Notes under the pieces: model-generated | Told to the model about the DNA's origin: nothing | What the model saw: only the letters and a program-made list of their open reading frames with translations | Database searches by the model: none | Source of the DNA: Corallochytrium limacisporum | Lineage: Eukaryota > Opisthokonta | Length of the DNA: 64,000 nt | Reading direction: 5' to 3' | Assembly: GCA_002811645.1 (NCBI GenBank) | Contig: PDIP01000002.1 | Location: 7,683-71,682, forward strand | Shown here: in pieces, positions 9,294-18,900 of the stretch | Layout of the letters: each line of letters opens with the position of its first letter | How positions within the stretch are numbered: position 1 is the first letter of the stretch | Translations under genes and position numbers: made by a program

Positions 9294-10538
9294 ATGGAGG
9301 CAGGCTATGATATGACCGGACATGATGTTCTGCTGAAGAATTTCGAAGAGACTTTTAAGAATGAGATTACACCGCTCTGCTGCGCCGATGCGGACCAGGT
9401 TCAGAAGAACTGTCAGCGCATGCTGGATACATGCAGAAAGAATGAAGTCAAACTGCGACCACACACCAAGACCCACAAAACCAAACACATCGTGAACATG
9501 CAGGTCGCTGATCAAACGATTGCCAGCGGTGTAGTAGTGAGCACAATGGCAGAAGCCAAGCTTTATTTGGATGTCAACAGCGTGAAATCCATCACGTATG
9601 GAGTCCCAGTCAACATTGGGCACATGGCAGCACTGAGGTCACTCGCCACAAACGAACAAGAGAAGCCATTCTTCGTGCTCATTGACACCGAGGCACAGAT
9701 TAAGGCTCTGGCTGCTGATGGCAAGGCGAACGGTTGGCAGCCCCACGTCTTCTTCAAGGTCGACTGTGGCTATCACAGAGCAGGGCGGTACCCCGGGGAG
9801 ATGATCGATGATCACTTTGACCGCATTCTCAGGGCTCTCGCTGAGGCGCGAGGTGTGATCTCCGTGGTTGGAGTGTACGCCCATTCGGGCCACAGCTACG
9901 ACGCTGCCGGCGATCTGGAGTTTGTAGCAGACATCGGTCAGACTGAAGTCAAGCGGTGTATTGAAGTCACTGAACGCATGAGACAGTTTGGCGGTATTTC
10001 GATGAGTTCGCCTTTCACAGTTACTGTTGGTGCCACGCCAACAGCTGCGATGCCACATTGGTGGCAGGATGCAAGGGCGATAACCGGAGGTCTTCCAGAC
10101 GTGCAGCTCGAATTTCATCCCGGTAACTACGTCTTTTTTGATCGCCAGCAGGCCAAGGCTGGTAGTTGTGCACTTCATGATGCAGGCCTCTTCGTTGTCA
10201 CCCGAGTGATTAGTCACTACCCGGAGCGAAAGCAGATCCTGATTGATGCAGGTGGCCTTGCCTTGTCTCGCGATGCGGCCGGTTTCATAGATTGGGGTGC
10301 GTTTATCGGATCTAAGGACCATGGGTATCTCAAACTGGTCAGGCTCAGCCAAGAAGTCGGCGTAGTAACCTACAAAGACAACTGGCCACGTCTGCAGGAG
10401 CGGGAGTCTCTAGAAGGTCTGATGTTGGCTATCATTCCGAATCACGCTTGCTACGTAGGTCCACTCCATGGCAAGATCCATTTGTGCCGCCAAGGTAAAG
10501 AAGTCGAAGTACTCAAGCCGTGCAGCGGTTGGCAGTGA
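9294..10538 (+). CDS. D-serine dehydratase (PLP- and zinc-dependent, fold type III)
   Basis: The product has 414 residues. This family (yeast Dsd1, chicken DSD) converts D-serine to pyruvate and ammonia in the cytosol, detoxifying or consuming D-serine. The N-terminal TIM-barrel part carries RPHTKTHK (about residues 55-62), whose first lysine is the expected Schiff-base residue for pyridoxal phosphate. It also has the barrel motifs FFKVDCGYHRAG and GVYAHSGHSY. The C-terminal domain ends with PNHAC (about 381-385), whose His and Cys are the known zinc ligands. All expected functional residues are present, so the enzyme should be active. The ATG at 9294 lies 88 bases after a TATA box. The gene converges with MICU; the stop codons are only 80 bp apart and AATAAA lies at 10606-10611. 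Confidence 0.92.
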   Translation: MEAGYDMTGHDVLLKNFEETFKNEITPLCCADADQVQKNCQRMLDTCRKNEVKLRPHTKTHKTKHIVNMQVADQTIASGVVVSTMAEAKLYLDVNSVKSITYGVPVNIGHMAALRSLATNEQEKPFFVLIDTEAQIKALAADGKANGWQPHVFFKVDCGYHRAGRYPGEMIDDHFDRILRALAEARGVISVVGVYAHSGHSYDAAGDLEFVADIGQTEVKRCIEVTERMRQFGGISMSSPFTVTVGATPTAAMPHWWQDARAITGGLPDVQLEFHPGNYVFFDRQQAKAGSCALHDAGLFVVTRVISHYPERKQILIDAGGLALSRDAAGFIDWGAFIGSKDHGYLKLVRLSQEVGVVTYKDNWPRLQERESLEGLMLAIIPNHACYVGPLHGKIHLCRQGKEVEVLKPCSGWQ

Positions 10539-10618
10539 ATGTGAACACAGCTGCTGTTCGGTCCATGCAAAATGGCATAAACTATATATTTTTTTAATTT
10601 TTGGAAATAAACGAGGGA

Positions 10619-12103
10619 CTAATCGTCCGGATCTGGGTTCATAATTTGCTGGCGGATGCAGATCGCCAAGGCCTTAAAGCCCCGCGTGACTTCCATCGAC
10701 CGCACCTTTGACATGCCACGATCCTTGCGCTGCTTCATGATACTCACGAACTCATCGTAAGCCAACTCACCGTCACCGTCCGTATCAAAGACATGAAAGA
10801 TGAAGTCTACGAGGTTGTCGCTCAGTTTCGCATCAGCTACCGCACTCGCGGCCCGGGAAAAGTCAGTGCGATCAATTGTCTCGCCAGCCTGGTGGTACAT
10901 GCCTAGGGCCGCATCAATGTCGTCGAAGGACTGCAGAAAGTTGCTCAGGCCTGTGTAGTCATCGAGCGTAATAATTTGATCCAATTCTTTGGCCCTTGCA
11001 ATATACTTGGCACAGAATTTTCTTGGGGAGTACTGAAATAGCAACCGGGCAAAGTCTTCCGCACTGATTGTCTTCCTGTCCATTTGCTTGGAGAAACGCT
11101 CGAACTCTCTCCGGAAAAGTTCGCGCCGAAAGCTTTCAGCGAATTCTTTGAACTCTGCAAAGGTCAGTTTTTTCCGGCGATTCTCACCGAAGAGAGCGAT
11201 AAGGAGAGCACTTGCTTTGCTGCTTTCCTTGCGTGCTGCGGGGCTCTGAGAATTATAGTACTTGCCTGTGCAGCTTTGGTCCCTTATTACACTCATCGCT
11301 GACATGAATTCCTTTGCGTCCAAAGTGCCGTTGCCGTCGAGGTCGAACATTTTGAAGGCAATTTCGAACTTGCGATTGGGCGTCTGCATGATAGAGAGCA
11401 GAAACATGTACTCAGAGAACGGAATAAAGAGTCCACTCTCAAAGAAGTTGCCGCTAGTCTCGGCTTTCGCAGCCCTTCGCTGCATTTCTTCTTGCGATAT
11501 ATGTTTGTAAAGGTCCAGGCCATATTTTTGCGGTTGAATGTCACCGGGGGTCAAGGATCGGACAAAGTCATCTACTGTCATGTACACTGTACCGTCCACA
11601 GACAGAGTTGCAAAGTATCGAAAGATCTTGTCCGGGTTGCTATAATTCCTAATTCGGTTTTCGTAGGCGATAATTGTTCTGTCCTTGAATCCCTTGCCTT
11701 CCTTGCTGTCACCCTCCGGTGCAAGCTTTGCATCCTTCAGCATTTCCTCTTTTCCTTCAATGGCCTCCTGCTTCGCATAAACGGTGGAAAACGAATACTG
11801 GGAACCAAGGGTCCCTCCAAGGATGAGTCCCATAGTGAGCAGCAGGGGCCTGTGCCACTGGAACTGTGTGCTCACTGTCTGTAGATTTGAACTATGCACG
11901 GCACGACTACCGCCTGCTTGAACAGACACTGTCCACGGTACCTGCCTGGTCAGGGTTCTGCGCAATATGTGCAACCGAAACATTGTTGTTGAACCTAAGG
12001 GTCTATGTGAGTGTCCAAACACCCGTGGCGAAGATCTAATGACTGAACTCGCAAGTCTGTCCAGACTGACTGCTGATTTGAACTCAATATTGTGGAATAT
12101 CAT
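10619..12103 (-). CDS. MICU1: mitochondrial calcium uptake regulator (MICU family)
   Basis: The product has 494 residues. MICU proteins sit in the mitochondrial intermembrane space and gate the calcium uniporter. The signature block FKDRTIIAYENRIRNYSNP and the following KIFRYFATL, VYMTVDDFVRSLTP match the family closely. Two canonical EF-hands are intact: DLDGNGTLDAKEF (about residue 250) and DTDGDGELAYDEF (about residue 443). Degenerate EF-like pairs lie between them. The N-terminus is rich in Arg, Ser and Leu, as a mitochondrial presequence should be. A second ATG at 11983 (MFRLHILRRTLTR) gives an even better presequence, so either start could be used. MICU1 versus MICU2/3 cannot be settled here. 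Presence of the gene implies a regulated uniporter in this organism. Confidence 0.85.
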   Translation of the reverse strand: MIFHNIEFKSAVSLDRLASSVIRSSPRVFGHSHRPLGSTTMFRLHILRRTLTRQVPWTVSVQAGGSRAVHSSNLQTVSTQFQWHRPLLLTMGLILGGTLGSQYSFSTVYAKQEAIEGKEEMLKDAKLAPEGDSKEGKGFKDRTIIAYENRIRNYSNPDKIFRYFATLSVDGTVYMTVDDFVRSLTPGDIQPQKYGLDLYKHISQEEMQRRAAKAETSGNFFESGLFIPFSEYMFLLSIMQTPNRKFEIAFKMFDLDGNGTLDAKEFMSAMSVIRDQSCTGKYYNSQSPAARKESSKASALLIALFGENRRKKLTFAEFKEFAESFRRELFRREFERFSKQMDRKTISAEDFARLLFQYSPRKFCAKYIARAKELDQIITLDDYTGLSNFLQSFDDIDAALGMYHQAGETIDRTDFSRAASAVADAKLSDNLVDFIFHVFDTDGDGELAYDEFVSIMKQRKDRGMSKVRSMEVTRGFKALAICIRQQIMNPDPDD

Positions 12104-12793
12104 CTTCTACCCCTTGAAACACCAAGAAAAGGTAGGAGACGAGAAGACATGGAAAAGAAGAAAAGCTTGCAGGGTCAGCAGACGGTTGACACGTTTATTC
12201 CAGTGTCCAATAACTGACTGTTGCGGGTAGTTCCTCGTAAGGTATCGATATGGGGCGGCGCCCCTTCGAATACTGTCCGAACGCTCCCTGGGCAGATGAA
12301 CCTCCTAGAAGTGGAATACCGGCCGCCAATAGCCAAAAGCGACCTTGGGATGGGAGGAGACGAAAGCGCCGACGAAGGCAGAAGGCCAAATGGAGGGAAA
12401 AGATGGAGATTCCTTAGCGGACATATCGAAATATACAAATATGATCAGTTTTACATATTGAATGTATACAACATTGCTGGTGCCACCTATCGGGACCCAG
12501 GCTCCCTCTGTTCCTTCAGCAACGGCCTTTTGGCCACCATAATTCGGGGGCCTATTATAGGGACTAGAATCCCATGTGACGAAGGCACGGGCTTGAGGGG
12601 GGCAAGCTGAAAATTGAGGTTTAAGAATCGCAATCGATTAATGTATTGGCGGCTGCTTGGTATTTATTCGAGTGGGAATCGAATAAAAGGTTCAATACAT
12701 ACGTTATACTTAAAATTTAGAACTAACACTGCAAATTTATGAGACCTCGATCATGTAAACAGGACTTTTCTGAGAACACTTGCTTAAGAAATC
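12104..12793. other. divergent promoter region between MICU and uS19m
   Basis: This 690 bp stretch holds an inverted repeat at 12663-12687 and is AT-rich from about 12600 on. I see no credible coding frame or RNA gene. Confidence 0.5.
12663..12687. repeat. inverted repeat, perfect 9-bp arms
   Basis: TTTATTCGA (12663-12671) and TCGAATAAA (12679-12687) are exact inverted copies with a 7-base loop. The element lies about 110 bases before the uS19m start. It could be a dimeric regulator site or, on transcription, a small hairpin. Both arms include AATAAA-like sequence on one strand or the other. Confidence 0.5.
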
Positions 12794-13054
12794 ATGTCAT
12801 CAAAGAAGGAGGAGAAGGTGCAGCCAGGTACCAAGACACCACTGAAGATCTGGCGTGACGGGAAGCTGGAGGAATTAGCAGTGCCTCGCCACCGTATGGT
12901 AACCAAAGATTTCATTGGACGAACCGTCCGGGTACACAACGGCCGGCTATGGCTCCGCATTCCCATCACGGCAGCCATGGTAGGTTTTAAATTCGGGGAG
13001 TTTGCGTGGACCACAAAACCGGCCAATTATTTTATTCGAGGCAGAAAGAAGTAA
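12794..13054 (+). CDS. mitochondrial small ribosomal subunit protein uS19m (Rsm19-like)
   Basis: The product has 86 residues, normal for the S19 family. S19 sits in the head of the small ribosomal subunit near the decoding region. The family core is visible: MVTKDFIGRTVRVHNGR, then IPITAAMVGFKFGEFAWTTK, corresponding to the bacterial VHNG and MVGHKLGEFA motifs. The closest match in kind is the organellar/bacterial S19 rather than cytosolic RPS15. The lysine-rich N-terminus is not a classical amphipathic presequence, but small mitoribosomal proteins often lack a cleaved one. The mammalian mitoribosome has no uS19 and fungi keep Rsm19 in the nucleus, so this is an ancestral trait here. The ATG at 12794 is the first in frame. 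Confidence 0.8.
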   Translation: MSSKKEEKVQPGTKTPLKIWRDGKLEELAVPRHRMVTKDFIGRTVRVHNGRLWLRIPITAAMVGFKFGEFAWTTKPANYFIRGRKK

Positions 13055-13179
13055 AGAATCGGGTAGATATATCGGTTATTCTGTTGTCTAGATTTTTCAT
13101 TCTGAATCTGCAATTTCTATACTCCATTTGTAACATACATAGATAAGTACAACGCTGTTATCTATTCAAGAGAACGGGA

Positions 13180-13781
13180 TCATCCGCGCTCTACCATGTC
13201 AATGCCGTATTCGGGGCAGTCTGGGGCACCAATTTCGTCACACACTGCAGCCTCTACGGCGCCGTCTTTCCACTTACATGTATATCGTTTTCGCAGGTCA
13301 AAGTCCAGGATAACATAGAAATTCTGTCCATACTCACAATCTACGTTGAAGACGATGAGGACATCATCACCTTCGTATGCCCTCAACTCTTCCTTCAAAG
13401 GAGCCCAATCTGAAACAGCAGCACGCTGAATCAAATCCTCCAGAATGGAGGCCTTGTTCAACAGTTTGTACGGATTCTTTGCTGTGACATGTTGGTCCTG
13501 AATCCCTCCGAACATTTCCTGGGGCGCACCTGTAAAGAACAGAGGTTATAACCCATCAGGTTACTCAGCTTCATCCATTGCCATATCCGTGAGGAAGTCC
13601 GGGACACTCTGCCTTTGGAATCGCTACACCTTTACTCTTCTAGTACTTTCCATCCAGCTAGTAATCGCTAATCTACCTTTTCAATTACAGTAGATCTTTG
13701 ACAAGAAACTTCGCCAGGTGGTGCGGATTTCATGCCAATGGAAGACTTCACTGTCTGCCCGGCGCATTGATGTAGCTTCAT
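13180..13781 (-). CDS. small two-exon gene, not firmly recognised
   Basis: Exon 2 (13180-13518) encodes MFGGIQDQHVTAKNPYKLL followed by an acidic segment with DLIQRAAVSDWAPLKEEL and EYGQNFYVIL. A plausible first exon at 13677-13781 starts MKLHQCAGQTVKSS and ends at a GTAGAT donor. Joined to the acceptor CAG at 13521-13519, it keeps phase 0 through a 158 bp intron and gives about 147 residues. No domain is certain. From memory, the pattern ENPY..L..K..I..D...RAAVSD.....K and YGQNFY recalls the region before the WD repeats of axonemal dynein intermediate chains of the WDR63/IC140 type. No WD repeats follow, so it would be a short relative or a remnant. That resemblance is an unchecked guess. 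Confidence 0.4.
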
Positions 13782-14412
13782 CGTGTACATTAAGTGGGTG
13801 CTGATATTACGGATAGCCGTAGCACGTGACTACTGCGATCTCAGAGAGGCCTTTTCTGCAGTGTTTGGTCTTGAGGATCTTTCGAGGACAACGAGTGCGC
13901 GGAAGGGACATTGGAATGTACGTGTGTACTCGCACTCTCTCGCCCTCTTCCCCGGGTTGGTAGCCTTTTCGTCAGTAGGCCGCCTGAGCTCTTTGACCGA
14001 GGTTCTCGAAACCGTAAACCGTGTTGATAGTTAAGTGCCCTCCAGAAATTGGGAGGCGGGGGGAAAGGGGATCGGCTGAGTGGAGAATCTCCACTTGCGG
14101 GCCTGTGCACCCAGCCAGTCCGCAGAAGACCGATTGGAGAGTTGAAATAGCCGTATACAAAAAGTAGACATGGGAGAGGCAAGGGACTGGCTTTTTGGAA
14201 TCCAGGGGACAGAGCCGGTACCGTCGTCGTTATCAAGTTTGGTCGTAGTTCCTTGCAATGGTTCTGGTTTTCGTAAAACATGCCGAGCACTACCGTTCGT
14301 TTAGTAGTTGAGTAAGTTGTGTGTACATATATTGTTAAATTTGCATTGCGGTCGGGAGACTGCAAATGATTCATATGATATGACAGCGATACTTGCCCTG
14401 TAAGAGTCCACA
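13782..14412. other. intergenic spacer
   Basis: This 630 bp stretch contains the 3' region of ASF1 and the promoter of the small two-exon gene. A G-rich run (about 14045-14070) is the only visible peculiarity. The ORFs here are short and unsupported. Confidence 0.4.
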
Positions 14413-14946
14413 TCAGCTGGCAATAGTGGTGGTGGGATTGTTGAGCCCTGCGGTTTCCTTAGCATCCTCTTCTGCTGTCTTCTCATCCCAGTTGATCGGG
14501 AACTTTGTCACACGCGGCTTGTCAGCCAGAATTGTACGCTTAATTTTTTCGATAATTGGTTTCTCCGGTGGTTCCTCTTGCAGTTCTGGATCGTCGTATT
14601 CGTTGTTCACATACCATCCCACGCGAACAAACTCCTGATCCCGATACGAGCATGTCAGTAGAATCGCTGTCACAGACACAAGATCGCTCTTGGGGATCTT
14701 CTTCCAGTCCGGTGCGTCTGCTGTGAAAGTGAACTTGTTCAGTCCTACTGGAACGGGTCCAACCAATATTGAGTCCAGCTCTTGGTCGTAAGAAACATTG
14801 TCTGGGCTTCCAACGTACACCAACTTAAACTCGAGATCATCATCGAGGGAGCCCAAGCATTCGAAAGAAATTTCAAATTCAAAGGGAGTTGTGAAGGATC
14901 CGGTTTGGTTATGAACACCGATGTGGTTGATGTTAACAAGAGGCAT
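14413..14946 (-). CDS. ASF1: histone H3-H4 chaperone ASF1
   Basis: The product has 177 residues. ASF1 binds an H3-H4 dimer in the nucleus and hands it to CAF-1 or HIRA during replication and transcription. The immunoglobulin-like core fills residues 1-155, with the hallmark strings [45 protein letters not shown] and [17 protein letters not shown]. The conserved YDQ..D..LVGPVP loop that contacts histone H3 is intact. The acidic tail is much shorter than in yeast. I chose the ATG at 14946 ([11 protein letters not shown]) because it aligns with the family start. The frame stays open a little upstream, but only from a GTG. The same window encodes histone H3, its client. Confidence 0.93.
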   Translation of the reverse strand: MPLVNINHIGVHNQTGSFTTPFEFEISFECLGSLDDDLEFKLVYVGSPDNVSYDQELDSILVGPVPVGLNKFTFTADAPDWKKIPKSDLVSVTAILLTCSYRDQEFVRVGWYVNNEYDDPELQEEPPEKPIIEKIKRTILADKPRVTKFPINWDEKTAEEDAKETAGLNNPTTTIAS

Positions 14947-15968
14947 TTTACCTTTTGACTTGAATTTCTCCAAAGCAACCACTTGAGGTATGTTTCCTCG
15001 TGCTTCTTACGCAGTCAAACCTAGACAACGTCCTACAACACTTCAAATAGCATCTCTTTAAGCTTTTTTGCAATAAACATGTGTGTTCACGGACGGAAAC
15101 AGCCCGCTGACTGCAACAAGTGAGAGCCCGCAGCCAGGAAGGTCCCCTTCAGGTCCTTGCAGTCGCTCCCAAGCCTCGACAGAAGAAATTGCAGCCCGCT
15201 TGAATCTACAAGGTTCCCTTTGAGCCTCACGGTTTCGGGGTCCCCTTTCTGTCCGAGTCCGATATTAGGGGTAAGATTTCGCGCCCTAAACCCAAACACT
15301 GGGGTCCCACAATCGACACCGTTCCCTCGCCATGGCCTGCGATTGCCAGCTGTGTTTATAGAAGTCAGTATAACTATTTACTAGAGATTTGGCAGCCCCG
15401 GCCCCCCCGGGGCCGGAGGGGAAAGTGGGAACCCACCTGTGCCCTTTGTTGGATTTTGTCTCTTAGTTGCGCTGCGTTCCGGGATTGCTATTGAACAATT
15501 GTTGATCTCCGCACTACAATGAATCGCGACCGGCAAGGGGATAGCATATGATACGAGAAATGGACTCCCATTTTTCGAGGCAAAAGTGTGTAATGGAATT
15601 CGGCTGTGCCCAGCACCAAGTCTACGGGTGTGAAAACTGCGAAGGCGGTGCTGGAAGGAGGCAGTCACTACTCCTGGTACACTTCGTCTCGCCTCTTCAG
15701 GATCGCAAGAGTCATGGGTGAGTGGGGACCTGCAGGAGCGAGGGTCAGCCGACACTGCTGGCTGTGAAGCCAATCTGGTTTGGTATTTGTGGGTCAAAAG
15801 TGACTTGAACAGAGAAGCGCAGAGTCTTGAAAATGCACAGAAAAGACAAAACAGTCTTCCTGCTTGTACAGTTTGTAAATGCCTGATGTGAAATGAGGTG
15901 TTGGGACGCAATCTTGGAACAGAAAGACCATGTGAGGGACTGTAGATAGTCCGTACTAAAGTTGCACA
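14947..15968. other. divergent promoter spacer with GC hairpin
   Basis: This 1 kb stretch lies between ASF1 and BAG6. It contains a strong GC hairpin at 15398-15416. The 176-codon minus frame at 15381-15911 has no family features and is Ser/Pro/Arg-rich as random frames are, so it is not called. Confidence 0.45.
15398..15416. repeat. GC-rich perfect hairpin
   Basis: CCGGCCCC (15398-15405) and GGGGCCGG (15409-15416) form an exact 8-bp stem with a 3-base CCC loop, followed by a G-rich run. There is no T-tract after it, and in a nuclear genome it is not a bacterial-type terminator. Confidence 0.7.
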
Positions 15969-18900
15969 ATGGTGGCAACATTACGTGTGAAGCAGTTGTC
16001 CGGCCAGGAAATTATCCTGAATGACGTAGATGTGGACGATAAAGTATCAAAAGTTAAAGAAAGACTGGCTAGGCCAGACCTTGCCAACATTGGCGTCGAC
16101 CGCCAGCGCTTGATCTTTAGAGGAAAAGTCTTAAAGAACAACGAGACTCTAAGCAGTTACGGAATAGAAGACGGGTTCGTAGTGCATTTAGTATCTCGGT
16201 CACCTTCAATAGTAGCAGCCAGCCCCGCGGAACAAATAGAGGGAGAGGAATATGCGGACGATCAGCACCATGTAACGGAGCCAGCGAATCTGCAACCACA
16301 GAGGGTGAATTTTAGGCTCGACATCAGCACGGGCAATGCCGCATTCGACACCAGGACTACAGCCGCAACTGTCGCATACTCTCAGACCACTGCTGATGCT
16401 GACGACTCCACGATTGGATCGATCACCGGCGGCGCACCAATGCAAGCCCCGAATAGCCCCGGAGGCAGAGTGGCCACTCCCGGGCGGCAGCAGAGAGGAC
16501 CGGGCCCCCGAACAGGTAGTGGGGCAATGGGGCAGAACCGTAGTGGTGGAAGTGGAGGCCTGGGCGGTACGTCGTCCTCTCCCGCTCCCGGTACTGGAAG
16601 TGCGCCGCTGCGGCAACAGAACGACAGGGATTACCAGGACGTCCGCATGCAACGCCGAGTGGCTAGTCGACTGCGTCAAGCGAGGAATTTGCTGAGTGCA
16701 GCTCGGGCGGTTCATGCACGGAGACCTGATCCTCCAGAATTTACTCTGTCACAGTCAGTGGGCAACCTCCACGGCGGTGATGCGAGCGAGACCGGTAGTG
16801 CAGGACTGAGCATTGGCGGGGGCCCTGTGGAGCCAGACATTTCGTCAATTTATGGGAATGTGGCCACCGCAGATTCGGATTCATTAGCCACGCCCGTATC
16901 AGTGGACACATTGGTGGAGAGTCGTCTGGCACAGCGGAACATGAACAATCTGGGACGCACACTGGTGCAACTGAGTACACTCTTCCGGGAGGCAGCATCA
17001 GTGATGGCAGAAGTTGGGGAATTCCTGCATTCTGAAGAACGGATCCTACGCAACGATCAGCAGCGCCTCAGAGGTCAGCAGCGGATTGCGTATTTACAGG
17101 AGCTCATGGCTCGACTAGCGGTCATTCAACAGCTGCTGGCGGCCCCTCTGGCAGGTATTAATATCGATGGCACCGATCCCGGCGATGCTTTTATTCGTAT
17201 GGCGCAATACTCACGGCGTCGTGGGGTACCCGGTGCTGCCGGCAATGTTGGGGACGGTCTGACATTGCCGGAGGACACCGACAACCCTCCAGGAAGAGAC
17301 CACAGGGAACGCAACGGATCAGAACGGTATAATGCTGCCAACAATGCACAGATTAACATTTCGATCGATGGTGTGGAACTAAACGACCCGGCTTCCCTGC
17401 CCTTCTGGCTCTTGGGCGGCATGGCAAACCAGGGCCGTGGCAATCCTGCAGCAGCGGGTACGCGACTTTTCAATGAAGTCTTTCGCAATGTCACCGGGTC
17501 CGGCGCGAGAAGAGCAACCACTAGCAGTAGAGGGGCGAACAACACCCGTGGCAATAACGGCAGGCAGTCTGTTCGGAGTGCGCGGGCATCGGTACCGACC
17601 AATGTACGCGGACAGCATAGCCGGGGGGATCACGTCTTGGACGGTGGCCATCAACAAACCAGTCGGGACCAGGATTATCTTCACTTCGATAGCCTGAGCA
17701 CTTCGGGAATTTTAGACCGCACTGTAGAAGAAAACGAGGAAGTGGTGCCACAGCAGAATGGCCTGCACTACCTGGATGCCCAAAGTGCTACCAGTGAACC
17801 AATGCCCCATGTCGAGACTGGCTTTGGCCGAACCAACGCTGCGGATGTTCGATTCCAGCGCGGTGACGTACATGCCGATGTCAGGAGCATGGAAGACCAT
17901 TTGCAGATCGAAAGTGCTCACACTAACTTGCTTGGCGAAGCAGACTCCATTAGCATGGTCGCCAATGCGGAGAGCATGGCTGGTGGTAGTCTTCGCGGGG
18001 GCATGGACGAAGACGATGGCGATGAAGACGAGGAAGGCGTTGTAGATGGACATGTGGCCGTGGATGGGCAGGAAGGCGTCGAAGGTGCGACAGATGATGG
18101 TCTGCAAGAGATCTCGGTGCAGGAAGCCCCCGGGGAGGCTTTGGCTCTAGCTGGAGTGGCTCCCCAGGTCTCAACGCAACTGTTACAAGCTATCGTTGTT
18201 GGCATCCTGCAGAGTATGCGCTCTGTTCGGGCCGCAGAGGAATTGAGAAGCCCGGCGCAGGAATTTGGAGGTTTTGATAGCTTGAATGTTGTTCTGCAGG
18301 CGGAGGAAGCGTCGCAGTCCACTCTGGGACAAATTGTGGATGCCTTGCGATATGCGAGTGACACTGGGCACCTCGTACCGGAGGGAGATGGCAGAATTGG
18401 GGATTATGACGGCACAGTCATGCACGAATCGCTACTGGATAGTTTGCTACAACGTCTTGGTGACTCACTGTCGGTGGCGGACTTTGTAGCATTGGCCAGT
18501 GGAAATGAAAAGGCCCTGGACTTTCTCTTTGCTCCGTTGACATCATTTGTGCTCGAGGAAGTCGGAGCAGACATTTCAGATGCTGACCTGAAGAGTGCTT
18601 CTATGCGCATAGTCGATGCCATCCTCGTCACTTCCGCGACAGCTATTGAGCGCGTCACAGCGCAGACTTTATCGAACGGTACCCAGCATCAGACGTCCAG
18701 GACCCTGCAGGAGGCTCTGCGTTCGAATCTGCAGTATAATGCGGCCCTCCTGTTGTACCACATCAACGTGAACGAGCGAGTATCCTTTGCGCGTCGCATC
18801 AAAGAGGTCGTCAAGCGCACAGTGGGAGAGCAAGTGGAGATTATGCTGCAGACCGTTGGAGACACTCACACGCTCAGACAGAGCTTCCATCGCCACTTAC

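Noticed and set aside
15381-15911. 176-codon minus frame between ASF1 and BAG6
   Set aside because: No family signature, crosses the GC hairpin, and composition is that of a random frame.
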